From contig JAJFZO010000191.1 in the NCBI GenBank assembly GCA_021397835.1, positions 2,671,001 to 2,735,000 of the forward strand: 64,000 nucleotides of DNA. The letters run 5' to 3'. The notes under the pieces are model-generated. The model worked only from the letters and a program-made list of their open reading frames with translations. It was not told where the DNA came from and ran no database searches. Of the stretch, positions 35,761 to 48,202 are shown one piece after another (the first letter of the stretch is position 1; each line of letters starts with the position of its first letter). Position numbers and translations under genes: made by a program. The DNA is from Moringa oleifera (Eukaryota; Streptophyta; Magnoliopsida; Brassicales; Moringaceae).

Positions 35761-35827
35761 TGTTTCTTTGTCAGGCTTGCTGCTTATAAATGATGGTAAC
35801 CTTGTCCTTGTCTACCACCTTCAAATC

Positions 35828-37195
35828 ATGGAGTCTCATGCCTTCTTGTTTACTCTCCCTCTGGCTCTTGTGGTGCTGAGTTCACTGGGCTTGAGCCCCT
35901 GCTTGGTGCTGGGCACAGCCCCTTGTCATTTCCCTGCCATTTTCAACTTCGGTGACTCCAACTCGGACACCGGCGGCCTCTCTGCAGCATTCGGTCAGGC
36001 CCCTCCCCCTCATGGTGAGTCCTTCTTCGGACACCCTGCCGGCCGCTACTGTGACGGCCGCCTCGTCATCGACTTCATAGGTACTCCCACTCTCTCTGAC
36101 TCCGTACCTATATGTTCTTTTCTTTTCCCTTCTGTCACAAACAAGAAGATTAATTCTACAGGTATCCCCATTTTTGGCTTTCCATACATACATGGAACTG
36201 CTTTAACAGTCATATATAGCTGCTTTCAATGTCCATATTTGAAAACCATGAAATTTTCCTTGATAATAAACTAAACAGATCAAATGCATGAAATAATTAT
36301 TAACAAGAAAGAAAGGGAGAGAGTAGCAGGAAATCACAGTGGTCTGCAGTGTGCTGTGAAGCTAAGGTTCATATGAACCAATGCAGAGCAAGCATTGTTG
36401 TCTTTTCTTCTGAGTAAATCCATCGACTTGTACCCAAAGACAAAACTCATTTTGAAATATCAATCCTGCCACTAATTGGATTACTTGTTCTTTAAAGAAT
36501 TGTATTAATAATTTTTAATTAATCTTATCCAGATTCTGTCTAATGGAACTGTTTTCTTTTTATCACATATTAGTTCTCGAGATAGACGAGATCACCTCTC
36601 TCTCCTCTACCATTGGGTCCACCATGCAGATTGTGGCCGACGTTAGGGCACATGCTGATTGGATTTTAGTATGACCTTATTGGCTTCCATTATTGCAAAA
36701 GCTTGCACCTTTTTGCAGGATAAAGCTGTTCCTTTGGGTACATTATTATTTGAAAAGATTGAATGGATTGATAGCCATTCGTTGGACTGTTACTTTGTGC
36801 TTAAATACAATATTAAATTCCTTTTTCTTTTGAAGAAGCTATGATTCATTTTTTGCACAAATGTTGAAGATATTCAATTTGCAAGAATGATATGTGTTCT
36901 GTATATAAAACAAATTTTGATTGTTATATTTGCAGCCAAGAGCCTTGGATTGCCATACATAAGTGCATACCTTGACTCAGTGGGCAGCAACTTCACTCAT
37001 GGAGCCAACTTCGCCACTGCTGGATCAACCATCAGACCCCAAAACACTACTCTTCGCCAGGGTGGTTTCAGTCCTATTTCCTTGGATGTTCAGTTCAATG
37101 AGTTCTATGATTTCCTCCGAAGATCCCAAATTGTCCGTAGCCAAGGTTGAACAATGTGCTCGATCAGTCCATTGCCCAATAGTTCATCAATTACA

Positions 37196-37233
<38 letters not shown>

Positions 37234-38153
37234 CTAACAAGATCTCATTACGTACAGGTGGTGTTTATGAGAAGTTATTACCTAAGGCTGAGTACTTCTC
37301 TCAGGCATTGTACACATTCGATATTGGACAAAACGATCTCACTTCAGGCTACTTCTTGAACATGACTACTGATCAAGTCAGAGCTTATGTACCTGACGTT
37401 CTTCATCAGTTCAAGAACATTGTCAAGGTTAGCATCACTAATAATATATGTCTTATAATTAGTTCAATGTGATCACTAACTTCTGCATGGTGGGAAAAAT
37501 ATGATCACTTGTGTATAGTATATATATGGTCAAGGAGGGAGATACTTCTGGATACATAACACAGGGCCTGTTGGCTGTTTGGCATATGTGTTGGATCTTA
37601 TACCTGTGTTGGCACCAGAGGTTGATAAGGCTGGCTGTGGTACTCCCTTCAACCAAGTGGCTCAGTATTTCAACCGTGGCCTGAAGGAAGCTGTGGTGCA
37701 ACTTCGGAAGGAGTTACCCTTGGCTGCAATCACATATGTTGACATTTACTCAGTGAAGTACTCACTCATTAGCCAAGCAAGAAAGCATGGTAAGTCCTTG
37801 ATGAACACTATAATATAGTTTCTGAACTAGAAATTTTTTGTTTTGTTAGTATATTGACAGAGACGCAGAAAAAAAAAATTGCAGGATTCGAGCAGTCTTT
37901 GAGAACCTGCTGTGGTCATGGTGGGAAGTATAATTACAACAAGCACATTGGCTGCGGAGGAAAGATCACTGTTCAGGGCAAAGAGATTTTGATTGGAAAA
38001 CCCTGCAAAGATCCCTCAAAATGGATCAATTGGGACGGGGTGCACTACACTCAAGCTGCTAATAACTGGGTATTTGATCAGATTGTTGGTGGTTCATTTT
38101 CAGACCCTCCTGTTCCATTGAACATGGCCTGTTACAAGAAGCCAGCACATTGA
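35828..38153 (+). CDS. GDSL esterase/lipase (FXG1 / ENOD8-like), copy 1
   Basis: This is a secreted plant GDSL-family hydrolase (SGNH fold). Five exons join in phase to 390 aa: 35828-36080, 36936-37145, 37258-37427, 37519-37789 and 37885-38153. A hydrophobic signal peptide ([17 protein letters not shown]) is followed by block [13 protein letters not shown] (catalytic Ser44), block [36 protein letters not shown], and block V NWDGVHYT (Asp352, His355). All three catalytic residues are present, so it should be active. The closest Arabidopsis relatives by recall are FXG1 (At1g67830, reported as alpha-L-fucosidase) and At3g26430; rubber allergen Hev b 13 and ENOD8 belong to the same clade. The true substrate is uncertain. 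Start 35828 was preferred over an earlier in-frame codon because it begins the signal peptide. Intron 2 contains a (TA)n(GA)n tract. Confidence 0.92.
37197..37233. repeat. (TA)n(GA)n microsatellite in GDSL copy 1 intron 2
   Basis: A TA run grades into a GA run in the short intron 37146-37257. It is absent from the corresponding intron of copy 2, so it arose after the duplication. Confidence 0.8.
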
Positions 38154-38683
38154 GTTTATGTACTATTCCAACATTCCTTGTTGACATTCCATTGATGGGT
38201 ACCTTTAAATTTAAGATTTAGTAAGATTATCTAGAGATGGGTGTGCTTGATTTGATCACCAGGCATATTAGAATCTGAGACTGACTAAGTAGCAAATAGA
38301 ACAGAGAACACTTTTCATGCATAAGAAATATGATGCCCGGGACTAAAGCTGATCTTCAGTGGAGGACCAAGCCTGGAGAGTGGAAGTCCTTTTTAAGTCA
38401 CCCGTATACACGCTTAATCAATGGATTATCTGCGCATTAAATTAAACAAGAGATAACATTTAATTAATTACTGGGTAGGATCCGATGGAAATTTATATTA
38501 TCGACAGGACAGAGTAGTTTTTAAGCTTTTGCAGAGATCCAGCATACCAGAGTAAAAGGGTCAATATTTTCCTGTACTCGAATAAAGGAAGTTCTATAGT
38601 TGGGCCAATCCCCTACACTTTTTTATTTCTCCAATTTTTCTGTCATTGTCTCTCTGCTTCCTCCTCCTCTGCGTCACGAGCAT

Positions 38684-40635
38684 ATGGAGCTTCACTACTT
38701 CAAAAATGTAATCTTTGCCCTTGTAATTTCAGTGGCAGCAGCACAAATTCCTGCGGCCATTTCTCTGGGCAGTTGCGATTTTCCAGCGATATTCAACTTC
38801 GGCGACTCAAATTCTGATACAGGCGGCCTTTCCGCCGCATTTGGACAAGCTCCTTCTCCAAATGGCGAGACGTATTTCCATGGCCCTGCAGGCCGATATT
38901 CTGATGGCCGTCTGGTGATCGATTTTATAGGTGCCTCCATTTACATCTTTTTTGTTTCTTTTAATTGTCTCCTTGACCTTATTTCTCATTCTTTAACTTA
39001 TTGTGTCATAAATAAAGCAGCAAAGCCTGTTACTATATAAGGCTCCATATCATGATTGCTCTCTTTTCCTTCTCTTTCATGAGAAGACGAAAGCTATGGT
39101 TAATTTTGCTTGGAGAAGAACGTGGATCCCAAGTGAAGGAGACGGGACCCTTTGAGATTTCTTAGAACACCGGAAGCATGACCAGATTCTGTTTCGAAAA
39201 TTTTGGTATGGCAAGAATAAATTAAGAATAAACCTTTCTGGTTAAGTAAAGATTTCCTTCTAGGTCGCCATCCAAGGAAAAGAAAACATTCGGTAGTTGT
39301 CACATCAGGCTAGAGCCAAAGCACTTGATCAATAGTCACCGATCCATTTGGTTGGTTTTGTCTTTCTTACAGTAATTCACCTTTCTACTAATTGATCATT
39401 TGGTTTCAGCTGAAAGCCTGGGATTACCATATCTTAGTGCATACCTAGACTCAGTGGGTTCAAACTTTAGCCATGGAGCCAACTTTGCCACTGCAGGATC
39501 CACCATTAGGCCTCAAAACACTACCATGTCCCAGAGTGGGTACAGTCCAATTTCATTAGATGTGCAGTTGGTTCAGTTCTCAGACTTCCATAGAAGGACC
39601 CAAGTGCTGCTTAAACAAGGTGCTAATTCATGTTATCACGTCTTTACTTTGACCCTATAGCTTCTATTAATTTCACCTAATGGATGTCTGAAACTGGATT
39701 ATTTGACACCACAGGAGGGTTGTTTGAGAAACTGTTGCCAAAGGAGGACTTGTTCTCTCGAGCATTGTATACTTTTGACATTGGACAAAATGATCTCACT
39801 GCTGGGTATAAGCTCAACATGACCATAGAACAAGTGAAGGCATATGTCCCTGATGTAGTGAGCCGGTTGTGTGAAGTCATCAGGGTGAGATAAATCAATC
39901 TTTAGTGTTATCAAATTTGAAGGGACAGAATAAGCATTTAATGGAAGTTGGGAGCATTTTGATGGTAAGTGTGCTTGCTTTCTGCAGGCTGTGTATGCAC
40001 AGGGAGGAAGAACGTTTTGGGTGCACAACACTGGACCAGTAGGCTGCCTACCTTACATTTTGGACCGATTTCCAGTCAAGGCAGCGCAAGTAGATAAATA
40101 TGGCTGTGCCACTCCTTTCAATGAGGTATCGCAGTATTTTAACTTTAGATTGGAAGAGGCTGTGACCCAACTGACGAAAGATCTACCCATGGCTGCAATC
40201 ACTTATATTGATGTTTACTCTGTGAAGTATAGTCTCATCACCCAAGCAACCAAATTTGGTAATCCTTCTGAATCTCTTCTCATTCATCATCTTTGCTCAA
40301 GAAGTTTGACAAAACTGTAACTCCTATATCGTGGTTTCATTGAAGTTCTGTGGAAATTTGGGTTGGCAGGATTCGAGCAACCTCTTATAGCTTGTTGTGG
40401 TCATGGAGGCAAGTATAACTACAACAGGTACCTGAAGTGTGGGGCCAAAGTAATGAAGAATGGCACAGAGATAGTGGTGGCAAAATCCTGCAAAGATCCA
40501 TCAGTTCGGGTTAACTGGGATGGAACCCATTTCAGTGAAGCAGCTAACAAGTGGATATTTGAACAAATTGCTAATGGCTCTTTTTCAAGTCCACCAGTTC
40601 CCCTGAAATTGGCCTGTAATAGAGAAGACAGCTGA
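38684..40635 (+). CDS. GDSL esterase/lipase (FXG1 / ENOD8-like), copy 2
   Basis: This is the second tandem member, 387 aa from five exons: 38684-38930, 39410-39619, 39715-39884, 39988-40258 and 40370-40635. Exons 2, 3 and 4 have exactly the same lengths as in copy 1 (210, 170 and 271 nt) and all intron phases match, which proves tandem duplication of one gene. Signal peptide [18 protein letters not shown]; block [13 protein letters not shown] (Ser42); [35 protein letters not shown]; block V NWDGTHFS (Asp350, His353). Catalytic residues are intact. The two proteins differ most in the signal peptide, the region after block V and the C-terminus (ACNREDS against ACYKKPAH). Only about 530 bp separates it from copy 1. 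Its role is probably cell-wall or secondary-metabolite ester hydrolysis, inferred from the family. Confidence 0.92.
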
Positions 40636-40967
40636 ATCACTTGAACTTACATGCTCTTTAACCATGACACATTATTAAGAGGATGTTTCCTCGTTAAATC
40701 CTTCTCTGTTAAGCCAATGGGGATTAGCTGCTTTCTGCTTTGAAGCTCAGTGCTCTGTTTTGACAGCAGATTTGTGCTTCTTGCTTCTTAGTTTCAGATA
40801 AATTGAAATATACTCGATAAATCGAATATCAGATATACTGAATTCTTGACTCCAAAGACAGTAGCAGAGTGAAGGACTGCCCAAAAGAAAGATTGGAAAA
40901 ATCTTTAAAACAGAGGGGGAACACTTCATGTTGAAAGCAATATTGGGCAGAAGTCTAGCAGCAACAG

Positions 40968-41075
40968 CCAACTGGGATGGGGTCTGTTGCCAACAAGTGG
41001 AAAATGGATCAAACACTCAATTGGGCACATTTTCAGACCCACCAATACTGTCTGAAAATGGCTTGTCGTCCAAAC
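40968..41075 (+). pseudogene. Relic of a third GDSL gene (C-terminal end)
   Basis: About 330 bp after copy 2, the bases encode NWDGV, then after a small deletion and frame change ANKWKMDQ, then in another frame FSDPPI, and finally LKMACRPN. These match, in order, [18 protein letters not shown] and [12 protein letters not shown] of copy 2 (and [12 protein letters not shown] of copy 1). Block V His is lost and at least two frame changes separate the pieces. No upstream exons could be found, so only the last ~100 bp of a former copy survives. It shows that the array once had, or partly duplicated to, three members. Confidence 0.7.
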
Positions 41076-41994
41076 TGGACCACTGAAACACTTTCAATTC
41101 GATGTCACCTCTCAGATGCCTTTTTCTCTTCTGAACAACTTTGCAAAAGCCAGAAAGGAAGGCAAAAAACCAGCAACCTTTTCCTGTTCTATGGCTCATC
41201 ATAGTAGTAGTTTTGTACTACTGGGCCTCTCTCCTTGGCTAATAAGCATGCAACTTTTATTCACCTGGTCCACCACCACGCCCAAACAAAGTCCTGGCTT
41301 TTTAGGCTTTAGGTTACATACACGTGATCGGAATCTGCCTCACCACCACCCCCCGCCCTCAACCCAACTCTTTAACCTCCTTTTATCTTCTTTTTTCTCT
41401 CTTTTACAGGAACTTCCTGTTCTGGCCCTTCTGGGTATTTCTAATTATATCTGAAGTTAGTAATCTGATAAGAGAGGGCCACAAGGAAATACTTCAAATT
41501 TCATCAGATATATATTGCACTCATGAACGATATTTATTAATGAAACGATTAATTATCAGACAAGGACATGTGTCTGCAACCCCTACACACATATGCACCC
41601 TCTGTTCTTAGTTGTCTCCATCAGCAGCAAGTGCTTATTATCCCAAACATTCATCTTTGCTTGCCGGATACATACCCTTCTGTAAATACTTTGTCCTAAG
41701 AAAAATATACGTTACAAGCTTTATTGAAGCATACAGGACATGCTAAGACCAATCTGGCCTGTTCAATCTTGTCCACTCCCCAGCTGTGATTATCTCCCAG
41801 CTTTCTCTGGTCCCATGGGTTGGTCTTCTTTAAAGATTAATCCTACTTTTTTTTCTGGCAATCGAACCAAATCCAAATTGGATACGACGTGGAGACCCAT
41901 CTCCGTCTTTAATTCCTAGAAGAAGCTGATTTGATTGAAGGATGATGATTATGGTGTTAACGAACCTCTCATGCTCCATGCAGGCGGCAGGCCT
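41076..41994. other. Spacer between GDSL array and DUF868 gene
   Basis: No gene is supported. Short open frames occur but lack known domains. The right end includes the 3' UTR of the leftward DUF868 gene. Confidence 0.4.
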
Positions 41995-42942
41995 TCACTC
42001 TACCTTCCAAGCATAAAGGAACAAGCAAAACCTGGATGACTTACCTGAGATATCATCCTCTCCTGTTGCATGATTCACTTCCGGGATCGACAATGGTGAT
42101 GATGGAGCTGATGTTGATGGAGATGTGGAAGATGATAATATCGGCTTGAATATGAATAGGCCATGCCTTGGACCACAACTGAAGAGCCAGTCATGAACAT
42201 CCCAGTACACTTCTACTCTAGTTTTGCAGATGTTGATGGACTCGTTGCCTCTGAATTTCCACTGAAGATGCTTAACATGGACAGCCAGTTTCCCATCTAC
42301 CCTTATCTCCAGTTCAGGAGCGAACCCATCAGACTCGCTGTTGTTGGTAATACTGCTCTTGAACTCGATTGAGATATCAAGAAATGGCCCTTTCTCATGA
42401 AATCTAACTCTTGTTGAGAATCTTTTCTTACCAAATACGTGTTCCCTCCTTGAAACCAAGATTGGTTCAATCAGAGATGGTCTGCAACCAGTTTTTCTGT
42501 AGGCGTCTTTCTTTAGATCACCCAGAAGTAAAACAACCTCTTCTTCGCAAACAATGGCGACATAGTAATCTGATTGTGGCTCCGTTTCGCCATTAAATTT
42601 TGCAGCCTTAAGGTCCCACACGACATAAACAGTCCTGCCATCAACTACAAATTGCCTGGAACCTTGTTTTCTCCAGAAGTACCATGGCTTCAGCTCGACC
42701 TTGCACTGGTGGTGGTCATCTTCATCAGTTCCTTGAACAGAAACAGACAGACCATGGAACAGCAAGTTTTTGCACCATGTAATGGTGATCAACCGGCACT
42801 GCCCAGCAAGCTTTGTTCGATAAACTGACATAAACACACTTTGGCCTGACCTGGTTATAGTAGCTGGATCATCAGCTTGCCTTTCACCGGAGGAAAAGCA
42901 AGCAGGAATCCCAATTGAATCTTGCATGACAAGTGATACCAT
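41995..42942 (-). CDS. DUF868 family protein
   Basis: This is a single-exon leftward gene of about 315 aa, from ATG 42942 (an alternative ATG at 42927 gives MQDSIGIPACFSSG) to TGA at 41995. It carries the plant DUF868 pattern: IGIPACFSSGE, SVFMSVYRTKLAGQCRLITI, TWCKNLLFHGLSVSV, KPWYFWRKQGSRQF, VDGRTVYVVWDLKAAKF, DYYVAIVCEEEVVLLLGDLK, VHVKHLQWKFRGNE, VEVYWDVHDWLF and the terminal FCLFLYAWKVE. The family is plant-specific and has no established molecular function; no membrane segment or signal peptide is visible. A canonical donor-like CAG|GTAAGT near 42040 lies inside the frame, but reading through gives the conserved C-terminus, so no intron is called. The codon before the ATG frame extends two residues to TTG, which is not used. 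Confidence 0.88.
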   Translation of the reverse strand: MVSLVMQDSIGIPACFSSGERQADDPATITRSGQSVFMSVYRTKLAGQCRLITITWCKNLLFHGLSVSVQGTDEDDHHQCKVELKPWYFWRKQGSRQFVVDGRTVYVVWDLKAAKFNGETEPQSDYYVAIVCEEEVVLLLGDLKKDAYRKTGCRPSLIEPILVSRREHVFGKKRFSTRVRFHEKGPFLDISIEFKSSITNNSESDGFAPELEIRVDGKLAVHVKHLQWKFRGNESINICKTRVEVYWDVHDWLFSCGPRHGLFIFKPILSSSTSPSTSAPSSPLSIPEVNHATGEDDISGKSSRFCLFLYAWKVE

Positions 42943-44113
42943 GAACAAAACCTTTTTGGACAGATTGGTAGGGAATGAATAAGAAGCACTGGGTTAAGGT
43001 CTAACCTGCAAGATTTCTTGGCAGCAGCTCAAAATCATTTGAGAAAATTTGCTGACTTCCAAGTTGGTTGTTCTGAGATAGAGTGGTGGGAAAGAAAGAG
43101 AAGGGACACATTTATAATCATAAAAAAGGTGTGTAAGCTTTCTCACAATCTGCTTTTCTCTTTACTAACAAACCCACTTTTTACATCTTCAATACCAATT
43201 GGCTTCAACGATGGGGCTTATCTCCATAAAATTATCATTTCATGCATGGTAAAAGCAAACAGATCTTTTTCTTGGTTTCTTCAGCTTTGTAGTTTATGTG
43301 ACTGTACCTAACATGAGATAATGAAAGGGAGGGGGGGGGTGTTGGCGGGGGTTGTTGTTCCTTGGAAGCATGAAAGCATGTGGGTGGGGTTAAAGAGGCT
43401 TGCGCATATAGTATATGGACAAAGACTTCTTGGTTTACATAATAGTTCTAGTTCTCATACGTATTTGACCTTATGAGATTCTCCTTCAGCATTTTATCTG
43501 TAAGATAAAACTGCTACCAACAGAGCAATCAAGAATCTCCAGAAACCAGAGGAGTGAGCAATGGTCCAACTCAGCTCCTTCTACCTCAAGCACAGTCTAA
43601 GTCATTCAGGAAATAAACTAATCTCACACTTCTCTCTGGTTCATTGGGTGACTGATTTAGTGTATAGAATGAATCACCCAGAAAAGTTTTGGAACTTATT
43701 TTGCAAATCCATAGCTAAAGGAACCAACTTTGTTTGCTGTTTTTCAGAGGACGTCTGCAACTTTTGCTCAAAAGCATCTAAATCAGACCCAAACAAGTAT
43801 TAAGTGCATACGCATCTGGTTGTTTTACCTGCTTTATCAAAATATCATTCTCAACCTGCAACATCTAGGCCTGCCTCAAGCACATTTGCAGAGCAGATTA
43901 AATCATAGCAAGCATTCACTTATAACCAACCAATCATATTTTCCTCGCAAATAAAACTTTATATTCAGAAAATTAAGGGGAGAGAAAGGATAGTAGCGGA
44001 TCAGTTAAAAATCTGCACGGAACTCCAGAAGGGAGAGCTCTGACTCTAGCCAACTCTCATGGTTTAGATATGTACAGATATGATAGATGTTTTCAGGATC
44101 TGGGTCTGCCAGA
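42943..44113. other. Spacer between DUF868 and PP2C genes
   Basis: The left part is the promoter and leader of the leftward DUF868 gene. A G-rich run (43331-43350) lies in it. The right 150-200 bp should be the PP2C 3' UTR. No further gene was seen. Confidence 0.4.
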
Positions 44114-46169
44114 TCAGTTGCATCTGAAGTGATTCAGATCAATTATCATCACAGTGATGTCATCCAAACTACCCCTACTTGCAGCAAGGTTTACCAGCTC
44201 CCTACAAGCAGCCATAAGGGGAACAGGAGCAGAACTCTTCTTATAGCCTGTGTTCTCTTGACTAGGAGACTCACTTTTGACATTTAGTCGCTTGACTAAT
44301 GAAATTCTTCGCAACTTTGATGGTGGGCTTCCATTTTCGCAAGTAAATTCATCTTCACTGTCTTTGCAGCTATCAGCCGTCTTCTTATATCTTGGAGACT
44401 GAATTGTCTCTTTCTGCTGCTTGACCAGAGAGACTCTCCGTAACTTTGAGGAAGGACTTATATTTACACAGCCATAGTCCTCATCATTGTCCTTAAAAAG
44501 ATCTCGGGAAGATCCTAATCTTTTCCTAGCCATCAATTTTGACACGATATCAACAGCTTCTTGGTTGTCAACCTGGCAAAACAATCCATCATTATAACCA
44601 GGAAACTCTGTCTAGCAGTATACGTTTTTCTGCATAAATATTTCTCTTCTTACCTTTTCCCAAAGTCCATCAGAAGCTAATACAAGAAACTCCATGTCTG
44701 GCATCAAATGAAGGATTTTTGTATCAGGCTCAGCCAGTACCCAGTTCTTCAGATGAGCATCTCCAATACTTCGAGAAACAGAAAGTATGCCATGAACTCT
44801 CCAAGCTCCTCTGTGGATCTCCACATATCCTCCCTGCACAACTTAACAGTATAACCATCAAACGTTAAGCTGCTAACCACTACCTATTAACTGTAAAACA
44901 ACGAGCACCTCACATTATTCTCTATCCTTCTTCTCTCATCTTCCCTTTCTGCTTTATGATCTGTGGTAAGGGTTTCAGCAACTCCTCCTCTACACAAGAC
45001 AGCCCTGCAATCTCCCAAGTTTGAAACAACTATCTCCTGACCCTCAATCAAGGCTGTCACACAGCAGGCGCCACTGACTAAACCCTGCATTTATTCTCAC
45101 TAGTTGATTCAGTATTTCCACAACAGAAAGAATTAGCAGAAAAGCAACAAAGATAATGATGGAGGATTCAAGTGTGTGCCATTTTATCAGAATTAGTCCT
45201 CTATATACATAAAAGCGGCATGTACAAGGAGTTGCCCAAGTTCAGTTAAATTGGTGACTCATTTAAGCCCACAATCAGCTCAGTGTTCATCATAGCCAGC
45301 AGAGATCTGCCTAGTTCAGCATTGAATGCACATATGAAAAATTCTACAGTCCCAGCAGACCATTTAGCAAATAAATCCCTGCAAAGTTTCACTGGTCATG
45401 GCCAATAATTTTGCATGCTATCCTTAGTGAATGCGGTGCTCAATTGACCATCTGTGGCACTTAATTAGAAGATTGTAAAAGCTAGCAGAAACCAAATACT
45501 CTGGAGAACAAGGAATTAGGAAGTAGGAGACCAAATTGGTGTTACCTCTTCCAAGAACTTCTGATCTGTTTTCAAATAAGCAGCTTTTACTGCTTCTTCC
45601 TTCTCCTTATTCTCTCTGCAATCCTTCATCATTTCTAAAATGTTCGCGTGCAAATTCTCTGCAACAAACTCCGCTGCCTTCCTACCTCCATGACCATCGT
45701 AAACCCCAAAGAACCCCTACAATTCAGTTATCCAAAAGAGAAAAAGGTCTAATAAACAAAAACATAAACGCCAAAACATCAAAGGTCAATTTCTCCTTAG
45801 ATTTTCAAGGAAAAAAAAAAGAAGGAAAGATTAAGTTTCAGCAAAACTTAGTACTCTGTTTGAATTTCCTTGCAAGCAAGAAACTATCTTGTGAGTATCT
45901 TCCATGAACTTCTTCTTGCCCTTGATGGAGAAAACACCGACGCCGGTTCCACTAAAACAAATAGTGTCGTTGTTGGGCGTGAGGTTTCTGAGCTTGAACT
46001 CGTCGGTCTGGATTTCTTGCAGGACATTAGGGATCTCAATCTTGGGGGGTCTCTTTCGTTTCAAAGAACAAGAATTTGAGGCCAAAGATGGAGAAGTAGA
46101 ACAAGCACAATGCATTCCTATGTTGGGTTTGTTCTCCATTTGAGCTACAACTGAAGAAATGCTGGCCAT
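44114..46169 (-). CDS. Protein phosphatase 2C (PP2C14-like)
   Basis: This is a metal-dependent Ser/Thr phosphatase of the PPM/PP2C family. Five leftward exons join in phase 0 to 431 aa: 46169-45855, 45716-45546, 45084-44914, 44833-44654 and 44572-44114. The motifs and metal-binding acids are intact: [10 protein letters not shown] (Glu90, Asp91), [10 protein letters not shown] (Asp112), [19 protein letters not shown] (Asp187), [27 protein letters not shown] (Asp274) and [12 protein letters not shown] (Asp417). An insert between the last two motifs (about residues 290-385) has two SPSSKLRR(V/I)SLVK-like basic, Ser-rich repeats, also recalled in Arabidopsis At1g67820 (PP2C14); it may be a phosphorylation or localisation segment. 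The start is ATG 46169 ([10 protein letters not shown]); the frame runs further upstream only to TTG. No regulatory ABI1-type features are visible. Its position between FXG1-like and SUFE2/CSK orthologues matches Arabidopsis chromosome 1. Confidence 0.92.
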
Positions 46170-48202
46170 TGTTATATTCTTGGCATGCAGAGGGAGCGAA
46201 GAAAGCAAGGAGGGAGCGCAACGGCTACAAACCGAGATAAAAAGGGGAGTGCCAGCGGAGTTGGAAGAGTCAAAGATAAAAAATGAAAAAGAAAAAGAAA
46301 CTGAAGCAGCTTAGGGTTTGGCAAGGTCAGAAAACTTTCTTCTTCCGTTTCCAGCCGTTACAAAATATTCAGTCAAAAGTTTGAACACAGAGCCGGCCCA
46401 TACTTGGAGGGAAACTGTTCCAAAAAGAGGAATCTTTTTTCTTTCTTCCCAAGCAACATTATAACAGTAAGCTGCAAGAGATCCATTGGCTTCTTGCTTG
46501 GTCAACTCAGTCTTTACTTCATTTACTGGAAACCTCCTCCAAAAACTTTCTTTTTTAAAATTTTTATATTAAATTTTAAAACGTTTTTAAATAAATTTTA
46601 ATTAATAAATAATAATCAAAATTAAATTTATCAAATAAATTAAAAATTAAAAATATTTTAATTAAAAACTTTATATTACTAAATTTTTATATATATGAAA
46701 AAATATTCAAGTTGCTATCACAAAAAATTTTAAAATATTAAAAATATTTTTTTAAAAAATTAGTATTAAATATTTTAAAAAATCATAATAATTAATTTAC
46801 AAATATAAAATTATTCATAATTAAAGAGTTAAATCAAAATAAATAGAATTTATTTTTTATAATTTTTTAAGTATTTTGATTACAAAAATATATTTAATTT
46901 TATTGTAGTAATTGAAATCAATATAATATTTTTATTAATTAAATATTTATTTAAATATATTTTAAAATTTATAATAAAAATAACAAATATAGTATGTTTT
47001 TGAGATTTTAAATGAAATTTATTAGCAATATTTATACATTAGATCTCATTGGATTATGCATTAATAACAAAACTCAAAACATATAGTTAATCTGAGGAAA
47101 TAGATAATTTCCTGCTCATGTGCAGTAACTTATTTATTTTTACCATATAATTACTTTTTTGTTGATATAAATAATACAAATTTTTTCTTCATCTTAATAT
47201 TTATTTTAAAAAAAGAATATCACTTTTCTAGAAAATAGAAAAATATGATTAAAAAAAAGATTACTTACTATAAATCATTTTTTGTTGCACCAACATAAAA
47301 TATTTAATAATTTACATTATCCAAAAAATCTAAGATTATAAAAAGTGAATTTCTTTAACTATGACATTCTCCTTTCCCCATGAAGCAAAAAAGAACTTTG
47401 AACCCAAGTTAGGTCATCTAAATCATTAAATCTCTTATATAGTTATACATGGATTTTTTTTTTTAAATAAGTAAGTTTTGAATTTTTTTCAACATTAAAA
47501 ATATGATTTTTAATAAATAAATATGAAATAAATTAAAAATTTTATTTAAATTATTTTTAAAGCATTTTATTTATGAAAATATTTTTAGATTTTTATAAAT
47601 ATTTTTGATAAATCAATATTCGATTTGTCAATTTTTTAAATATAAAAATTTGATCGATAATATATGATAAATATTATTTTATATAGCTTTTGCTTAATTT
47701 TTTAAAATTTTAAAATATAATTAATAATAATAAATCATTTAAAATATTAAATAAAATTAAAATAAAATATATAATTTTATTTGATTTTAAAAAATATTTT
47801 TATAATAAAAAATATCTTTAATTTTTATATATTTTAAATTAAAATCCAATTGAAAAACAATTCATACATCATATATGTTCAAAAATTAAGATTTATTTAG
47901 AAAAGAAAATAATTATATTTATTTTAAAGATTTTTAGTAATTTAAAATCTTACAAATATTATTATATAGTAAAAATAAAATTAAAAAATAAAACAAAAAG
48001 GCGGTTGAAAAGAGAACGGTTCCACTCAATGCAATTTCCTCGCTAGTGTTCAACGGCCTACAGTGTTTTGGACAGGAAAGAACTCAAAACGGTGGCACAT
48101 AATGTCGCAACGAAGGCTCTGGAGTCGTCCATTAATCTCATTGGTTATACTTAGCCTTCACCCCTTTCAGCTAGTACTGTACGGGCCTACAACTCCGTAC
48201 AA
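46170..48202. other. Divergent PP2C / CSK spacer, AT-rich core
   Basis: The two genes diverge from this 2 kb region. About 46540-48000 is very AT-rich with long A/T words and no coding capacity; the flanks (46170-46500 and 48000-48202) are more GC-rich and should hold the two promoters and leaders. No repeat of clear family was recognised. Confidence 0.45.

Noticed and set aside
42035..42045. Canonical splice donor CAG|GTAAGT inside the DUF868 gene
   Set aside because: Reading through yields the conserved C-terminus FCLFLYAWKVE directly, so no intron is needed.
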